Origin: Hyphochytrium catenoides
Taxonomy: Eukaryota; Sar; Hyphochytriomycetes; Hyphochytriales; Hyphochytriaceae
Assembly (NCBI GenBank): GCA_900088475.1
Contig: FLMG01001193.1
Coordinates: 1-64,000, forward strand
Length of the DNA: 64,000 nt
Direction: 5' to 3'
The first letter of the stretch is position 1; each line of letters starts with the position of its first letter. The notes beneath the pieces were generated by a model. It was given only the letters and a program-made list of their open reading frames with translations. It was not told where the DNA came from and ran no database searches. The position numbers were made by a program, and so were the translations under genes. Shown in pieces: positions 1-12,774 of the stretch.

Positions 1-334
1 CCATCAGAAGACTTCACAATGTGATAGAGTGGGTCAATAGCAATGTGATAGAGTGGTATTGGGTCAACACAACCCACATTGGCTTCCCGCGCATTGTTCT
101 GTTTTCGTTAGAGAAGTGCGAGAACAGAACCATCGACACCTTGAAGATGGTTACTTCAAAGAAAGGCCCTTTCATCTATTTCTAACCTCAACAATGTCCC
201 TTGGTGCGATTTCGCTGTTCATTTGGAAGGGATTTATCGTGGGCCGCAGTGAAAAGACGGCTGAAGGCTGGTAACGTAGCTCATTGATAATTGGGATAAA
301 CAGGTTGCTACCGATGCACAAGGTGACCGGTTAT
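1..334. other. Gene-free left edge with a short direct repeat
   Basis: No gene is supported here. A 16-base direct repeat, CAATGTGATAGAGTGG, starts at 17 and again at 41, giving a 24-base period of just under two copies, with GGGTCAA following near each copy. An open frame at 53-274 (+) has no recognisable domain and no splice-consistent partner, so it is not called. This stretch is the 3' flank of the acyl-CoA oxidase gene. Confidence 0.5.
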
Positions 335-3144
335 CTACAGACTTGATTGTAACATTACCCGGACAGTCTCCTCATAGCCCGGACCTGTATGCTTTTGGTT
401 CATTGGATTCTTCTTGGCTAAGGCATATAACCTTCGATAGACATCTCCATCATAAGCTCCAAGTGCTGAGCACAAGTAGTAATCCGAATGGTCGAAGGAG
501 TCTACAAGTGCAACAGCGTTCGGCCGAACCTGTGACAGCAATGTTCGGAAAGATTTCCGAAGCAATCTTCCCTGCGTAGGGGATAGGTACCCATCTTCCA
601 TAAAGTCGCCAAGATTTGCCTCCATCACGGACAAAGCGAAAACGCGATAAAGAAGTAGTAATTGGGTCTACACGTGATGGGGACATCGCGGGAATAAGCG
701 GTTAGAGTGAGGGCAACAGGCCGGAAGGAACACATACGAACTTATCCAAAAAATCTCTTCCTTACCTTGATGCTTCCCGACTCCATGCTGTGCAACCTGG
801 CCCTGAAAGCAAGAAGCATAACCTGATAACAGTGGGCAACAGAGGCCCTAATGAGGTCCATAGCGTTCGCATTCCACGCATCTGCATAAGTGGCCCCTCT
901 CTGAATCATACTCTGGACTTCTTGGTCAGCCTGGCAAACGAGCCTAGTTGCCCAGTGGCTACCGCCGTCGAATATTGTTAGCTTTTGTGGCTCTGTTAGG
1001 CCATACTTATGAACGTACCGAAACGCTTGGAGCAGCCCCTCTGGCTCGACAAGCTCTTCCATCGAAGCAGCATTGAATCGTTCCCTGGTGTAAGAATCGA
1101 AGGCCCCCAGATAGCTTGTGTTTCCCTGAGGAAGTTTGCCCGCCTTAGCTTGAGCCAAAGCCTTGACAAGGTACCGCGCGGTTTGCAAGCTCATGACATT
1201 GTTCTCTCCTATGTCAGTGTTGGTCAGTCATACAAGTCCTCAAAAGCCGTTTGTATGGCAGGGATAGGTGATTCTATTACCTTCGTAAGTACAAGCTGCC
1301 ACTGCATTGGTATACAGCTCAGGTAGACCAGAGAGCGCCGAATAACCATGTCCGCCGCAGCAACGGCGCGATACCTCTATTCCCGCCGCCGTAAGCCAGG
1401 TAGTCAGTGCTTTGAGGCCGGATGAGGTAGCATGCACCGCTGGAAGGCTATCAAAGTTTCCTTGGCCACTGCTTTCCACAAATCCTTGGTAGACATCCAA
1501 CATATAGCTGCAGAGAGGGGGGAAAAACAGCTTTTCAACTTCAAGCCCCTAGCACAGAGACCACTCAGCTATTGACTTACTTTCCAGTGAATCTAAGTGC
1601 ATAGCTCGTCGCGATCAGAGGGAACAGTTCGTACTGAAGGTTCTGATAGTCCCTAACAAGATAAAAGAGAATGAGCGCTTGAGGACACTACAAAGAGGAC
1701 CACATGAAGGCTGAGACCCTACATGATCTGTGTCTCCATGGGCTTCCCTTCTGGTGCAGTCTGACGCCGGACTTTGGATTGAGAGGACAGAGGAAACAGT
1801 GTGTGACAATCTATGTGGCCCAGTCTGAAAAGTATGACGTCGCTCACCTGCCGCATACCGGACAGCAATGGTTACAGCGCGCGAGAGCTGCGTAAAACCT
1901 CCTTGCACTATTGACGCCCTCACCAGTACCATGGTTCCATAGCTCGCCTTCGCCACCGGAGGGCTAATATACTTCCCATCTTCTGTCACCTAGCATAGCA
2001 ACGTTGAGTGGCCAGTTCCCTTAGAGTCACATTCTCCTGCTGTCTTACCTGTGCATACCTCATGAGCATGGCATCTCTGTCAATGATTACATGATTAAAG
2101 CGGAGAAAGCCGTTGTCTACTCCAGTAAAACCAAATTTTGGGCCTATGTCTCCAATCTCGATTCCCTCCAGCGGTAGATGAGTCTTAAGGTCGCGCAACT
2201 GAACCACGAACGGGTGTGGTCCAAAGTCTTCTCCGTCGATGAAGAGTCTGGCCATAACCACAGCGTGCGTTGCAGTCTTTCCTAGTCCCCCTATGGCGTA
2301 GAATAAGACTCTTGAAGATGTGAGTAGCAAAATGCCCTTTCTCTACCTGGCCACCATTTGGTTGCTGACAGCGTTGGGGAGTGGAGCACAAAGTGCTTGA
2401 AGTTCCTATCGTAGGTAGCAGTGGTCTCTAAACCTCTCAGAAAGGTCCCATGGCCAAGCTCTGTCTGAGCATCTTTGACGAAAGAACGGTTACGTTAACG
2501 TGCCAAGTGTTGGACAAACTGTCGAAGGGCCTCACATGTGCCAAGTATTTGACAGGTCACGGACTTCATGAACCATTTTTCACGTTGCTCTGGAGTCCCC
2601 TGGCTTTCGATGGTAGGAAGGAACATTCCCCTAGCAAAGATCAACCATTATGCACTGGATGACGTGAAGTTCGTGCCTCTACTACGTGCATCGGGAGCCT
2701 ACCAGTGCAGATCCATACCATTAGGATCGTCAATGATCCCACGTAAGTAAATCCCCCATTCACGTGGAAGGCCCTCCTCCATTACAAGCTCTCTGATACG
2801 CTTTGAGTATTGAAGCGCTCTAGCTATGCGCTGCTCTCTGGTGAGAAAAACACGATCATCCTTCCTAAGGAGTGGGTCGGATTCTGCCTAGACAAGCAGT
2901 ACGGTCAGTCAATATGAGAAGCGGCGATAGGGTCATATATTTCAGAGACCAGCTTCTCTACGCTGTGCTTCATCTCCACTCGATCTTTTCCTCCATGGAG
3001 CAACTCCGCCATCTCTGCGACATTGAATGTGGCCTTGGATCTCTCATGCTCCAGATCAGCCGGAGGGCTCTTGCTGGTCGAGAGGATGGCTACCGTGGAA
3101 GCCAGCTGTACCTCCTTTGCCGACTCTTCTGCTGTCTGCAACAT
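335..3144 (-). CDS. ACOX: Peroxisomal acyl-CoA oxidase
   Basis: Catalyses the first, FAD-dependent, H2O2-forming step of peroxisomal fatty acid beta-oxidation. Spliced minus-strand exons follow the family order: N-terminal helix ([19 protein letters not shown], about 3030); [20 protein letters not shown] near 2800; [18 protein letters not shown] near 2590; [20 protein letters not shown] near 2440; the [20 protein letters not shown] region near 2300; DIGPKFGF and [12 protein letters not shown] near 2120; [19 protein letters not shown] near 1950; [19 protein letters not shown] with ACTYEG near 1330; [14 protein letters not shown] near 1190; and a C-terminal block with [13 protein letters not shown] near 510. 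At least ten exons. The first ATG in the opening frame is at 3144; the frame itself runs upstream from a TTG. The protein ends in SSL, a weak PTS1-like tripeptide. The family call is secure; exact splice sites were not all checked. Confidence 0.95.
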
Positions 3145-3683
3145 ACTTTCTGGTGAAGCAGAACTCTTCAATCAAGGAGATGAGATGACGCCAGGAAAGG
3201 TAGAAACTAACTGGTATATAGCGATGTAATGCGGAGGAGTGTAGTCGGCGATCGCGCTAACGGCTTCGTTAGGTAGAAAGTTTAGATATGTTGAGACAGA
3301 AGGCAAGTGTCAGATAAAGCTTCAGTCACTTTGCACGGGAAAGAGCGACAACGGGGGAAGACGAGGCTGACGAGTAAAAGACGAACAGACTATGTATGAA
3401 CAAGAAGGGTGTCGGGAGAGGAAGATGATGCGGTGCTGAAGCTCGTCAACAGCACCGCCTGGCACTGGAATGGATAGATTTGTGCAGAAGCAGTTCACGT
3501 CAGAGTCCGTAGCAGGATGCCAACGTGAAGGTATCAGATTGAGGGGTCATCCCGAGATTGGCGCTTATTTAGCCAGTGGATCAAATATGCTAAGTAATAA
3601 TGACGATCTCTCCTCTTATAGATGGATGAGAGGTAAAAACGCCCAGCAATAGTAGCTACCAACAGCACATCAGATCCTATAAT
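3145..3683. other. Intergenic, about 0.5 kb
   Basis: Lies between the 5' end of the acyl-CoA oxidase gene and the 3' end of the EF-hand/coiled-coil gene, both on the minus strand. It should contain the oxidase promoter and the upstream gene's 3' UTR. No conserved motif, tRNA or repeat was recognised. Short open frames at 3023-3229 and 3470-3652 (+) carry no recognisable domain. Confidence 0.4.
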
Positions 3684-6600
3684 TAGCGCAAAAAGTATGG
3701 AGTAACGCCCTGGAAGTTCCTCAAAAGCTCCTGAGCTGACGGCACACTATCGTCCATCTCTAAAGCAGGCGCGGCAAAGACTCAATAAGAAAGCTGTCGG
3801 CAGCCACTCTGAAATCTTCGACTAGGAGAGCTTATTGCTTTGAAGAGTGGCAGCTGATTCTTTGCTAAAGAGCCCTTTCATTCTGCTCCGTCTGTGAAGG
3901 AATAATTTGCCAATTCTCTGATCTTGAAGACGCCCCGTGACATCCGCATGGGTAATGACGTTACCTTTGCTTCCCTAGCAGTTCCCACCTTTCTCCGAAT
4001 TGGTCTAGTACCGTCATCACCTTCTTTATTTCCAGCAGTGGTTGGAAGCTACCGCGGAGTGTGCTCTCCGATGTTCCAGCGTTAATTGTGAGAACCCCGC
4101 GGAAATGGCCTAGGTAGGATTGTAGGCGTACAAGCTTCTGACAGAACGCTTGGTACTCAACAGCAGGCCCATCGCCTAGCTTAGTAGCAGTATTTGCGGA
4201 AAGGCTTTGTAGCACCTGGATATCCTCGTTAGATAAAGTAGCAAGCCGGTGAACTTCCTCCCAAACTGCCGCCTAGACAGTATCAGAGAATTAGTTAATA
4301 CAACGTGGCATTATGGCAGCCTGAAAATACTTTCAGACCGCTTTGTACCTTCGTTTTCAGCACCCTTGAAAAATATCGCCCTACCCTGGACGTAGAGGAC
4401 ATCCAACCAGGGAGAAGGTGTCGCGCCACCACCTCCTTTAGAGTGGCGCCCTTGAAGTTTTAAGGCAATCAGAGTTTTACATATCGGGGTTTCCCAAGAG
4501 AGCTATGAGAAAGTCTCCGCCCACCTGAAGCTCAACAAAGATCTCCTTTGACAGAAACCCGATCAGTGACGTAATCTTCAGTCCTCTATCCATATCCAGA
4601 CCCCTGTCGCACCACTGGTCCGCTAAGCGCCTTGCCAAGCAACTTCTAAGCGTGGCAACTACACCGAGCTTCCCAATAAATAAGCTCTCAGGCGAATCTG
4701 AAACAAATCGCTAACGTCATATGTCCCTCCCGGTAGAGGTGATGTCTATCATACCTATCCCCAGAACTCGGAGGTCTGCATGAAGCCCGCCATCAGTCGC
4801 ATATAGGTCTTGAAGGCCCTCTAGTGTTAGAAATCCACTAGAGTCCACCTTGCATCCTAATATTTGATAAGGACAGTGTGCCCACAGTCGCGAACCGTCA
4901 TCCGGAAACCCTTACCGAGTTCTACCATGGCGGCTTTGTAGTCTGCAGGATTAGCGAAGGGATCTCGGCCCAAGTCTGTCTGAAACTGCAAAATCTCCTA
5001 TGTGATCAGAGTTTTGGGTCAGCCCATGGCTCCCACTGCTGGTTATCTGGAGCCCGCTACCTTGTAGGCTAATGCACCGTCGCAGTCCTTGTCATATATA
5101 CTAAATATCTTCTGAACTGCAGCCTCTCCTGTTTTGGTAAGGACTCCGGGTTCGACGTAGAGTTGCTGGCCATCCACTGCCAAAGTTCTAGGCTGAGTGA
5201 ATATATATTGTCGTGATGATGAGGTGCCTTACCAAAGTTTTGCAGCACCTCCTCCAACAACATAGTCCAGGGCTTGAGACTCTCAACAGTAACCGTAAAT
5301 CTTGGGAGAGACGTGGCAAGTTCATCACCCCATACACTCTAGACACTCGCCATGGTAAGCTAGATTAGAGTCCGACAGGGCTGGTAGCGTACCAGGATGC
5401 TTTGAATAAGGTCGTTGTAAGAAAATAGCATAATGCGAAGAAGATGAGAGCTGGTTGACGACGAGCCGTCTTGTTCTGGGTAGATCCGCGCTGTGTCGTT
5501 TTAGGAAGGCAAGACATAGGAAAACCATATAAAAGAGGCAGGGGAGAATGGTGTTAGAGACCCAATTTTGCATTATGTTGAAAGACCCTTCTGGAACCGG
5601 GACGACCACTAACAGAAGCAAAGAAGGGCTCAATCTCTATAGTTAAGAGTACCTCAGAGAGGAGAGAATAGATTGCTGCAGGATGGCAAGGAGCGACCTT
5701 CAATATCCTGGAACAGTGGACCCAGATGTTTTTGAACGTACACATCCCTAAATATTTCATTAAGCAGCGTTTCCGTGTCGTCCACAACTGTGTCTGCATT
5801 AATTTAAGGGGCACAGGAAGAAGCAGCAAGTACATGCCGCCGTTTTAGCACCACCATCCTCCCGCGCATCCTGTCATAAGATCTTGTACAATTGTTCCAA
5901 CTGCGACGCGCTCAACGGCCCTTGCTTACCTTCTAGCGCTTCCTCCAACTCTATGTCTATCCACATCGCAAACCTCGCTCCCTCCGGAAGGATGGTCTGT
6001 GCTAGCACCTGTTTCGATATCCAGAGTAGCAAGTCAAGCTCTAGCCCGGGATAAAGAAATACGAATGCTAAACCTTCTGCCGTCTGTTCCAGCTAGCTAG
6101 TGGTGCTGTTGTGGCGGAGCTATTCCCAGATGGCGAGGTGTGAAGCAGCTCTAATGTAAAGGAGTTGAGCACACTTTCCTTTGGGCTTCCTACGAGGATA
6201 CTCATGACTATTTTCGCCAGGGATTCAGATTCTAGCTCTCCTGACGGTGCAGAAAGGGAATTCGAACCTGGGATGAAACATGATCGCTCAGTCCACATTG
6301 AGCAACATTATGCAACCATCGAACAGTCTTACTCTTAACCTGTGCTAGGTTCCATCCGTTGCGGTGTTTGCGGCAGGTTACCTCTCTATGAACTCTTTCC
6401 ATGGCTTTTAGACACTGTCTCTGAAGCTCCTGTCCAGGAGAGTAGGATTGAGATTAGCAGGCTTGTGCCACATCTTACGGAGCGCGGAGGCATGGTCGTC
6501 ATGCAGACCTGTAGGTGCCTGGTCAGACTGTCCAAATTTTTAACACCCAATAGATCTAGGTTGTGCCGTTCGACTAAGCGTGACCGTAGCCAGATGCACA

Positions 6601-8726
6601 ACTCATCTACCGGATAGCTTCCAAACTGGTCCACTGAATACCCCTCAAGTACCCTTCTGGCCTGTTGGAGATGAGTAAGAATGAGGTGGCAGAGACTAGG
6701 TCCAATCGCTCCTCACTTCCAAGTCCGGGAGCGCCAGGACCCCATTAGTAGAGGCTTCTATCAAGTCCTCCAGATCGTAAATCTCCAAAGGGTCCCCTTC
6801 GTCGTGTCTGCTCCGGAATCGGCCCAAAAGCTCCTTTAACCTCTTGACGGAGCCCTACCACACGCATTAGGTCAGCTCAGACGCACGGTTAGAAGCACCA
6901 CAAGCAAAATGGTGATAGGCACTCACTTCAATCTCCTGCATGGCCTGACGAGCAGCCTCGTCTTTTGTAGTAACTTTCTGACATCGCGTGTCAGGGACGA
7001 GACGTGGTCAAATATTCCGGTAACAATTCCTTCACCTTCTCTCTTTCCTGCCTCTCATAAATCATGATCCCTAGCCGCTTCCGTCGAAGCTTTTTACGCT
7101 GCTGTTCGAGGTCTCTTGCCTTCAACGCTATCCAGAAGTGGTTAATGCAGAGGCCAACAAACTAACTTAGTCAGAATATACCTTGGAGCTCTTGTTCGTC
7201 TTCACTATCCCTGCGCTCAAAGGCTCTCGCTAAACGCTGCTGTGCTAACGCGAGCTCTTCTTTTTGCCTTACTACATTAGCAGGTCAGTCAGAACAAGCT
7301 GAGCATGTTGATAGGAAGACTCACCCAGCTGCTGGATCTGATCCTCCAGAGTTGTGACTGAAGTAAGGCAGTCTCGCCAGCGCTCCAACAGCTTCTTCAC
7401 ATCCTCGCCCTTGGCCTACATACGAAGATAGGAACATTCAGATTTGGATACTGTCTTATGAAGGTGGGAAACATCACTACGAACGGAGATTAGTCCCTCT
7501 AGGTAGTGCCGTAGCTCAGGATTTTCGAGCACATAACGAGCTAGGATGTTGAGAGAAATATCTTCGCTTGGAAGGTCTTGTCCCGTCTTCCTCCCATAGT
7601 GGATAGCCCCTAAAGGTTGTGCATGAGCCAGACAACGACACCCTGGTGACAGACTCGCGAAATCTCCTCACCTCTAGCTAGTCGCGATAAATTGTCTTTT
7701 GGCGGCAAACGAACATCTTTATAAATGCAAACGCCTCGCGATACACCACGGAAGAGCAGCCACAACTCTGATTCATTATAGGTCCGTCTTTTCTCGTGGT
7801 CAAGTAAGCCAACAATAACTGTATGGGCCCAATTTTTCTAGGTGAGAGTTAAGGCTCAGTGTGGGCCTTGGCTAGCACTTTAACTCACATTCTAACTTCT
7901 GGATCAGTTGACCGTCCGATAGGAGTGCCATTGGCCCAAATATATCAATGGCAGACGCTCTCCCTAGAGGTTGATTAGTACTGCTTTTCCTCAACACACT
8001 TCCAAGGTTGACGAATAGCTACCTATTTTTTGCTGGTCAAACCTATCAAATAACTGTTGCATGTCTGGGTCTTGTTCGTCACCTCGGAGACCGAAGGTGC
8101 GACAAAAGTCTTGGCGGTCCAGGAGCATGATGGACATAGGATTACCAGCAAGGAATTTCAGGTAGCGGGACTGGACAACATGGAGAGGCACTGCGCAAAG
8201 TGGAGAGCATGGATGATAATCTGTTGCCCCCATTGAGTAGAGTGAACAGGTTACCTTCCAGTCCTAGAATACCCATCTGGTCCCGCATCGGGCCGATGGA
8301 GCAACTGGCGCCCATACTGTGGTTCCGCAGGAAACTGTCCAGCGAAGGAGCAAGTACTCTCAAAAGGGAAAAGAAGTAAGTCTTGTTGATCTCAGACCCG
8401 CCATCAGCCCAGCCGCTCAGCAAGGCAGGACTTCCTAGCTAACTTTGTCTCTCGTGTGAATGCTAATCACCTCTGAAGCAAGCACTCGTTAGGGTCCTCT
8501 AAGTAGATATGAAGCCCGAGATGGCACATTAAGTAAGAACTGACGATTCCCCAGAGTGTTGGCGATCAAGTGCTCCTGGCCATAGCATATCTATCACGGC
8601 TGGGAACTGCCCCTGCTCTAGTGCAGAGCTGTCGGCTCTGTGCCGCACCGTAGAGGACATGCAGGATTGGCCTCGTAGGAGGGAGAAGAGCTGGAGAGCC
8701 TGACAGGAGTCTGAAGGAAAGGTCAA
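3684..8726 (-). CDS. Large multi-exon EF-hand-like / coiled-coil protein, unidentified
   Basis: At least fifteen short exons on the minus strand join in frame. The N-terminal third (about 8730-7480) is helical and contains an EF-hand-pair-like segment: LSDGQLIQKLEFIVGLLDHE joins across an intron to RRTYNESELWLLFRGVSRGV, near 7900-7770. This resembles calcineurin-B-type protist EF-hand regions, but the calcium loop is poorly conserved (LDHEKRRTYNES). A basic/acidic coiled coil follows (about 7420-6950: EDVKKLLERWRDCLTSVTTL, QKEELALAQQRLARAFERR, LEQQRKKLRRKRLG). The C-terminal half (6.9-3.7 kb) is helical, for example WISKQVLAQTILPEGARFAM near 6010. The predicted end is PSAQELLRNFQGVTPYFLR with a stop at 3684-3686. 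It could be two genes; the ATG at 8726 and many joins are provisional. No family was recognised. Confidence 0.55.
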
Positions 8727-9239
8727 CAGATCAACTGTTCAAAAGTTCCTATGACCGATCAGAAACGCCTTCACACACAGTACCTCCCACCTCGGTCGGA
8801 TGCGGAATATCGTTCTCGCTAATTGGAATTAACCTTATTTAATTCGGAATATAAGTGGTACTGATGGTTCTTGAAAGAACCTTCTGCTGCGAAAGGTAAC
8901 AAGGTAACGTCCGTTATTCCTGACCTAGAGGCTAACTATCTGCCCTATTAGGCATACAGCTGTACCGATTCGTAATTATGGCTGTTGGTCGAGATTTTGA
9001 TGGTGTGGAGGAGTGAATGAATGATGGAACAGACACGGAAAGATGTTGATGTCTTGATCTCCCCTGCCTCCGCTTCAGCCTCGAGGTCCCAAGGGAGCTC
9101 CAGCATCCTTGCTCATCCAGAGCTCAAAAGATAGGAGGCATTCGTACTGGCCTCAGGGTTCTATTGCAAGGCGCAGTTCTGCACTTAACCAGGCCCAGTC
9201 TAGTAAGAGCCGCAGGGTTGTGCTCAAACTATCGTTACC
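8727..9239. promoter_or_regulatory. Divergent intergenic region
   Basis: Separates the minus-strand EF-hand/coiled-coil gene from the plus-strand sulfhydryl oxidase, so it should hold both promoters. It contains an AT-rich inverted repeat, GAATTAA-CCTTAT-TTAATTC, near 8826-8845, with CGGAATAT just before it and again overlapping its right side, and two GGTAAC copies near 8895-8910. No core promoter element can be assigned with confidence. Confidence 0.35.
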
Positions 9240-12200
9240 ATGCGGCTAACGAGCCCTGTGACGTTCTCTGTATGTGGAATCATATGCACTTTGTGGAGGG
9301 TTGCTCAAGCTGACCGGAAACACTTCACCGAGCTGGGGGATGCACTAGACCATGACCTGGACATCACATTCGGTGGCCTTATTGGTGAGACTCTTACCCC
9401 TCTACTACGTCGCGGTAATGGTAAATCATGGCCAGTAGAGTCTGATGCTGATGGTCCGCTGCCTGCCACGAGTGAGGCGGAAGACGAGGACCCAATGGCA
9501 CGTACTCCGCCCGTCCATGCGAAGGAGGACTCGATCTCTCACCAGGACACTTCCTTCCTGTCGGATATGCATCGAGAGGAGAGGAAAGAGGAAAGCGAGC
9601 GCAAATCTGACGGTTTCCAGCCAGATTTGGAGGACGCCAAAACCAGGCACCCCATAACCTTTGATGCCAATAGTGATGTGGTTCCCTCAAGGAGAGGTAC
9701 CAAGGAGTCCGCAGCAAGGAAACGTAGCATCGACGCCGCCAACATTCAAAAAAACATGCCAGAAAATAACTTGTCTGCAAGTCCAACCATTGCTCCTGCC
9801 CATTCCGCTCTGGCGGACTCTGCTATGGAGGAGAAGAACCCCGTTATCGTCGTCAAGAAGGAGGGCGTTCGGCTAGATGACTGGGAAGAGGAGGGCAGGA
9901 CAAAAGAAGAAGAGGACGACGCTCTACAAGAGATAATTGCTTCGAGAAAAGAAGATAGAGAGCGGCCGTACCTGGCAGAAGCCAAAAAGCCGGTGGACCA
10001 CAGTCCCCCAGTCCCTAGTACAAGTTACGAAGCAGAGACTTCTGCAGCCCTAGGAGATGAGCCGTCTCATTCGCTAAAATACTTACCTTCTGGAAAGCCG
10101 AAGAGACTAGTGCATCTTGCGGTACGATGTCACTTGTTTGTGTTACACCCCTTGCAAGCCTTGATATCCTGATTGTGGTCTTTCTTAGGAAGCAAACTTC
10201 ACACAGGCGATATCTCTTTCCAGGCGCTGGTTGCTTATATTAGATACTTTGAGGTAAGTCGAGGGCTGACTTTTTTTTGGTGCATATCGCCCTAACATGT
10301 TACTCTTGAAACTAGTCCTCGGCCCCTAGATGCTCCTACGGAAGAACAGCTTATGGATCAAGTTACGCCGGGAATTACGGAGTCGATGCCTCTAGCATAC
10401 GTGCACTGCACCGCACAGAAACGGCTCTGCTCTAAGTTTTATTATCAAGACACGGGCAGAAACCTCGTTTTGGTTGTCACTGAACACTTCACTGGCACTG
10501 CTGAGACCAGTGATGGCAACCAACCATTGAACGGCCTCAGGGTTCGATACCGGCAAGTGTCACCTGAGATCCTTACTAAGGAACAGCAAACGCTAGCCAC
10601 AGAGACGGATACCACCAGTTGGGACTTTTTTTTGGAAAGATTGCCGCCGAGGACGAGTTCAGCGGAGGTATCCAACAGCACTCTGATAAGAGGGGTTGAA
10701 GCTACATTTGAGGATGTGGCCAGCTCACAAGAGGTGAAGGCTTTGAATGTCTCATCCTCGCTGGAAGAGGGGGCCACTGATAGAAGAAGTAATCCTGCCT
10801 TATCTAGCATCACTTCTCTGTATACCTCATTGGGCACCGTAATGATGCTAGGTGAGGAAAACTGGAGTCTGACCACTAATGGCAGTCTATGGGTGGTCAG
10901 CTTCTACACCGGACCCTGTCAGAGTTGTCAAAATGTGGCAAAAGAGATCACACTGCTCAGTCGGGATCCATCGTTCCCATCGTCAGTGCGCTTCGGGGCT
11001 GTGAACTGCTTGGTCGAGCCAAATCTCTGCGAAAAGCTCAAAGAGTCTTCGCTACCTTCAATTCTAATATTCCTTGCTTCCCAGACTCCAGAGCGCTATC
11101 CGTGGACAGGTAACAAATTGGTTGATTGTCTCTTCAACCTTCTTGGTCTCAAATTTACCCTTGATACAGATCATGTACCCAGGAAGGACGGGCAGAGCCT
11201 AAGCGTAAATACCGAAGACCTGACCCAATGGATATTGGCAGTCGAGCAGAGACATTTCGTCACGACAGCACCAAGAAAAATGCCAACAGCCTTCGCTTTA
11301 AAGGCTCAGGATGAAGTTGTGGCCATGATGACAAATACAGAAGCCCCAGAAGCAGCTCGGGCCGAAAGCATCTGGTCAGAAGAAGAGCTTCAAGCCTCAA
11401 AGAAGGAACCGCCTGGAATGGACTCTAGCACCAAGATGTCGCACGATGCAATGGGACGGCTTAAAGACAGTGCCCTGGCCTTGATGTACAGTCTTAACGA
11501 CGTGTGGCAGAACTCCACTACTCTGAACAAGCGTGGTCTTCAGGTAGCGCTTGGCTGGCTGGAAGTAACTTCTTCGTACTTTCCGCTAGCAGAGAACCGA
11601 AAGGCATTGCAAGGGCTGTTGGAACTCCTGCGACTAAAGAAGCAAGACGTCTGGACTAAGAATGAGTGGACGGCGGTTCTCAATGACTGGAAGGTACTTG
11701 CTGCTTTGTTGTCTTCCATGCGTCTTGACTGGTGTTGTCGCTAGCGGGCTTTCGCTTTACTTCCATCATCACCTCAAGATGGCTGCTGACGGCGGTTTTC
11801 CTACTAACCTAAAGATGCTATCACCAGGCTCAGTGGGCTTCCGCTACTTATCCACCTAGCTTATTTGTCGGCATCGCTCCTTACTCCACCTGCTCTACGT
11901 ATCCCTGTGCCATGTGGACCCTTCTACACTCGATAACGGCAAACATGGCCCATATCTCCGATGCAAGTAGGCGCAGCAGTTTCTGTCCTAGTGCGGGGGT
12001 CGCTGCTATTTCGCAGTACTTATCAAATGTCTTCGCCTGTGCCGAGTGCCGTCAAGGATTTGCAGCTAGAAATAGAAGAGAGGTTCGTGTTCCACAAAGC
12101 TCAGTCTTTGATCACTTCGTCACTGACATACTGATCTGTGCAGAGCCTTCGCGAAGCCCTAGCATCGAGCTCTAGGGCGAAAGGTAGTTGTGGTATGCGA

Positions 12201-12774
12201 TTAGCTCTCTGGATGTGGGAGGCTCACAACGAGGTAAGGCCTGCATTACGTTAGCGTGGAAGTATCTAGCAAGTCGCCGCTAAGCTTACGAGCGCAGGTC
12301 AATAAGAAGCTTTCTCGGCCATCGTGGCCCTCGAGTGAACAGTGCCCGAAGTGCAGAAACACCGTCATTTCGAAAGACGACAGTTGGGATCTGAAGGCAG
12401 TAATGTTGTCATTATACTCCACATACTCGCATCCCAACGAGACAATCCACTACGAGGTGCGAATACTAATGTCGGGAGAGGAGAGCGCTGGCTAACATCC
12501 ATGTTACCGTAAACATTCTCCTATCCTCCAGCTACCCGAGCCTCTCTCCGTTATACAGGAGAATACAGCGGAAGATAGGATCACCATGGCCTTCATCGCA
12601 GTCATTTCGGCCTGCGGGCTTCTGATGCTGTTCGTCGTCTGGAAAGTCTTGGGAACGACAGGGAACAGATATTGGAGAAGGAGTCTGACTGGTCAAACAG
12701 AGTACCTGCATAGGAAGGCAAAGGTTGCAGGCTACACACAGATCCCTGCACCGGTAGCAGCACCTGCCACGTGA
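9240..12774 (+). CDS. QSOX-like sulfhydryl oxidase, long acidic N-terminus, membrane-anchored
   Basis: Predicted secretory flavoprotein that makes disulfides with O2 as acceptor. In order: signal peptide (about residues 1-24, from ATG 9240); a roughly 280-residue charged, low-complexity segment (9312-10110); short exon 10190-10253; an exon from about 10317 to 11692 with a possible degenerate thioredoxin fold and then a thioredoxin domain with active site CQSC (near 10916, after SLWVVSFYTGP); the QSOX helical region ending near TNEWTAVLNDWK; an Erv/ALR FAD domain with YPCAMWTLLHSITANMAHIS (about 11900-11960), the CAEC disulfide (about 12040) and LALWMWEAHNE (about 12205); a C-terminal CPKC (about 12350); a transmembrane helix (FIAVISACGLLMLFVVWKVL, 12591-12650); and a short tail. 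About seven exons. CQSC is unusual for the thioredoxin site. The homologous gene downstream is on the same strand. Family call firm, exon joins approximate. Confidence 0.85.

Noticed and set aside
53-274. 73-codon frame at the left edge
   Set aside because: No recognisable motif and no neighbouring exon that continues it.
9394-9985. Minus-strand open frames over the first oxidase exon
   Set aside because: They overlap a plus-strand exon that has a signal peptide and splices into a clear oxidase; the minus frames have no domain.
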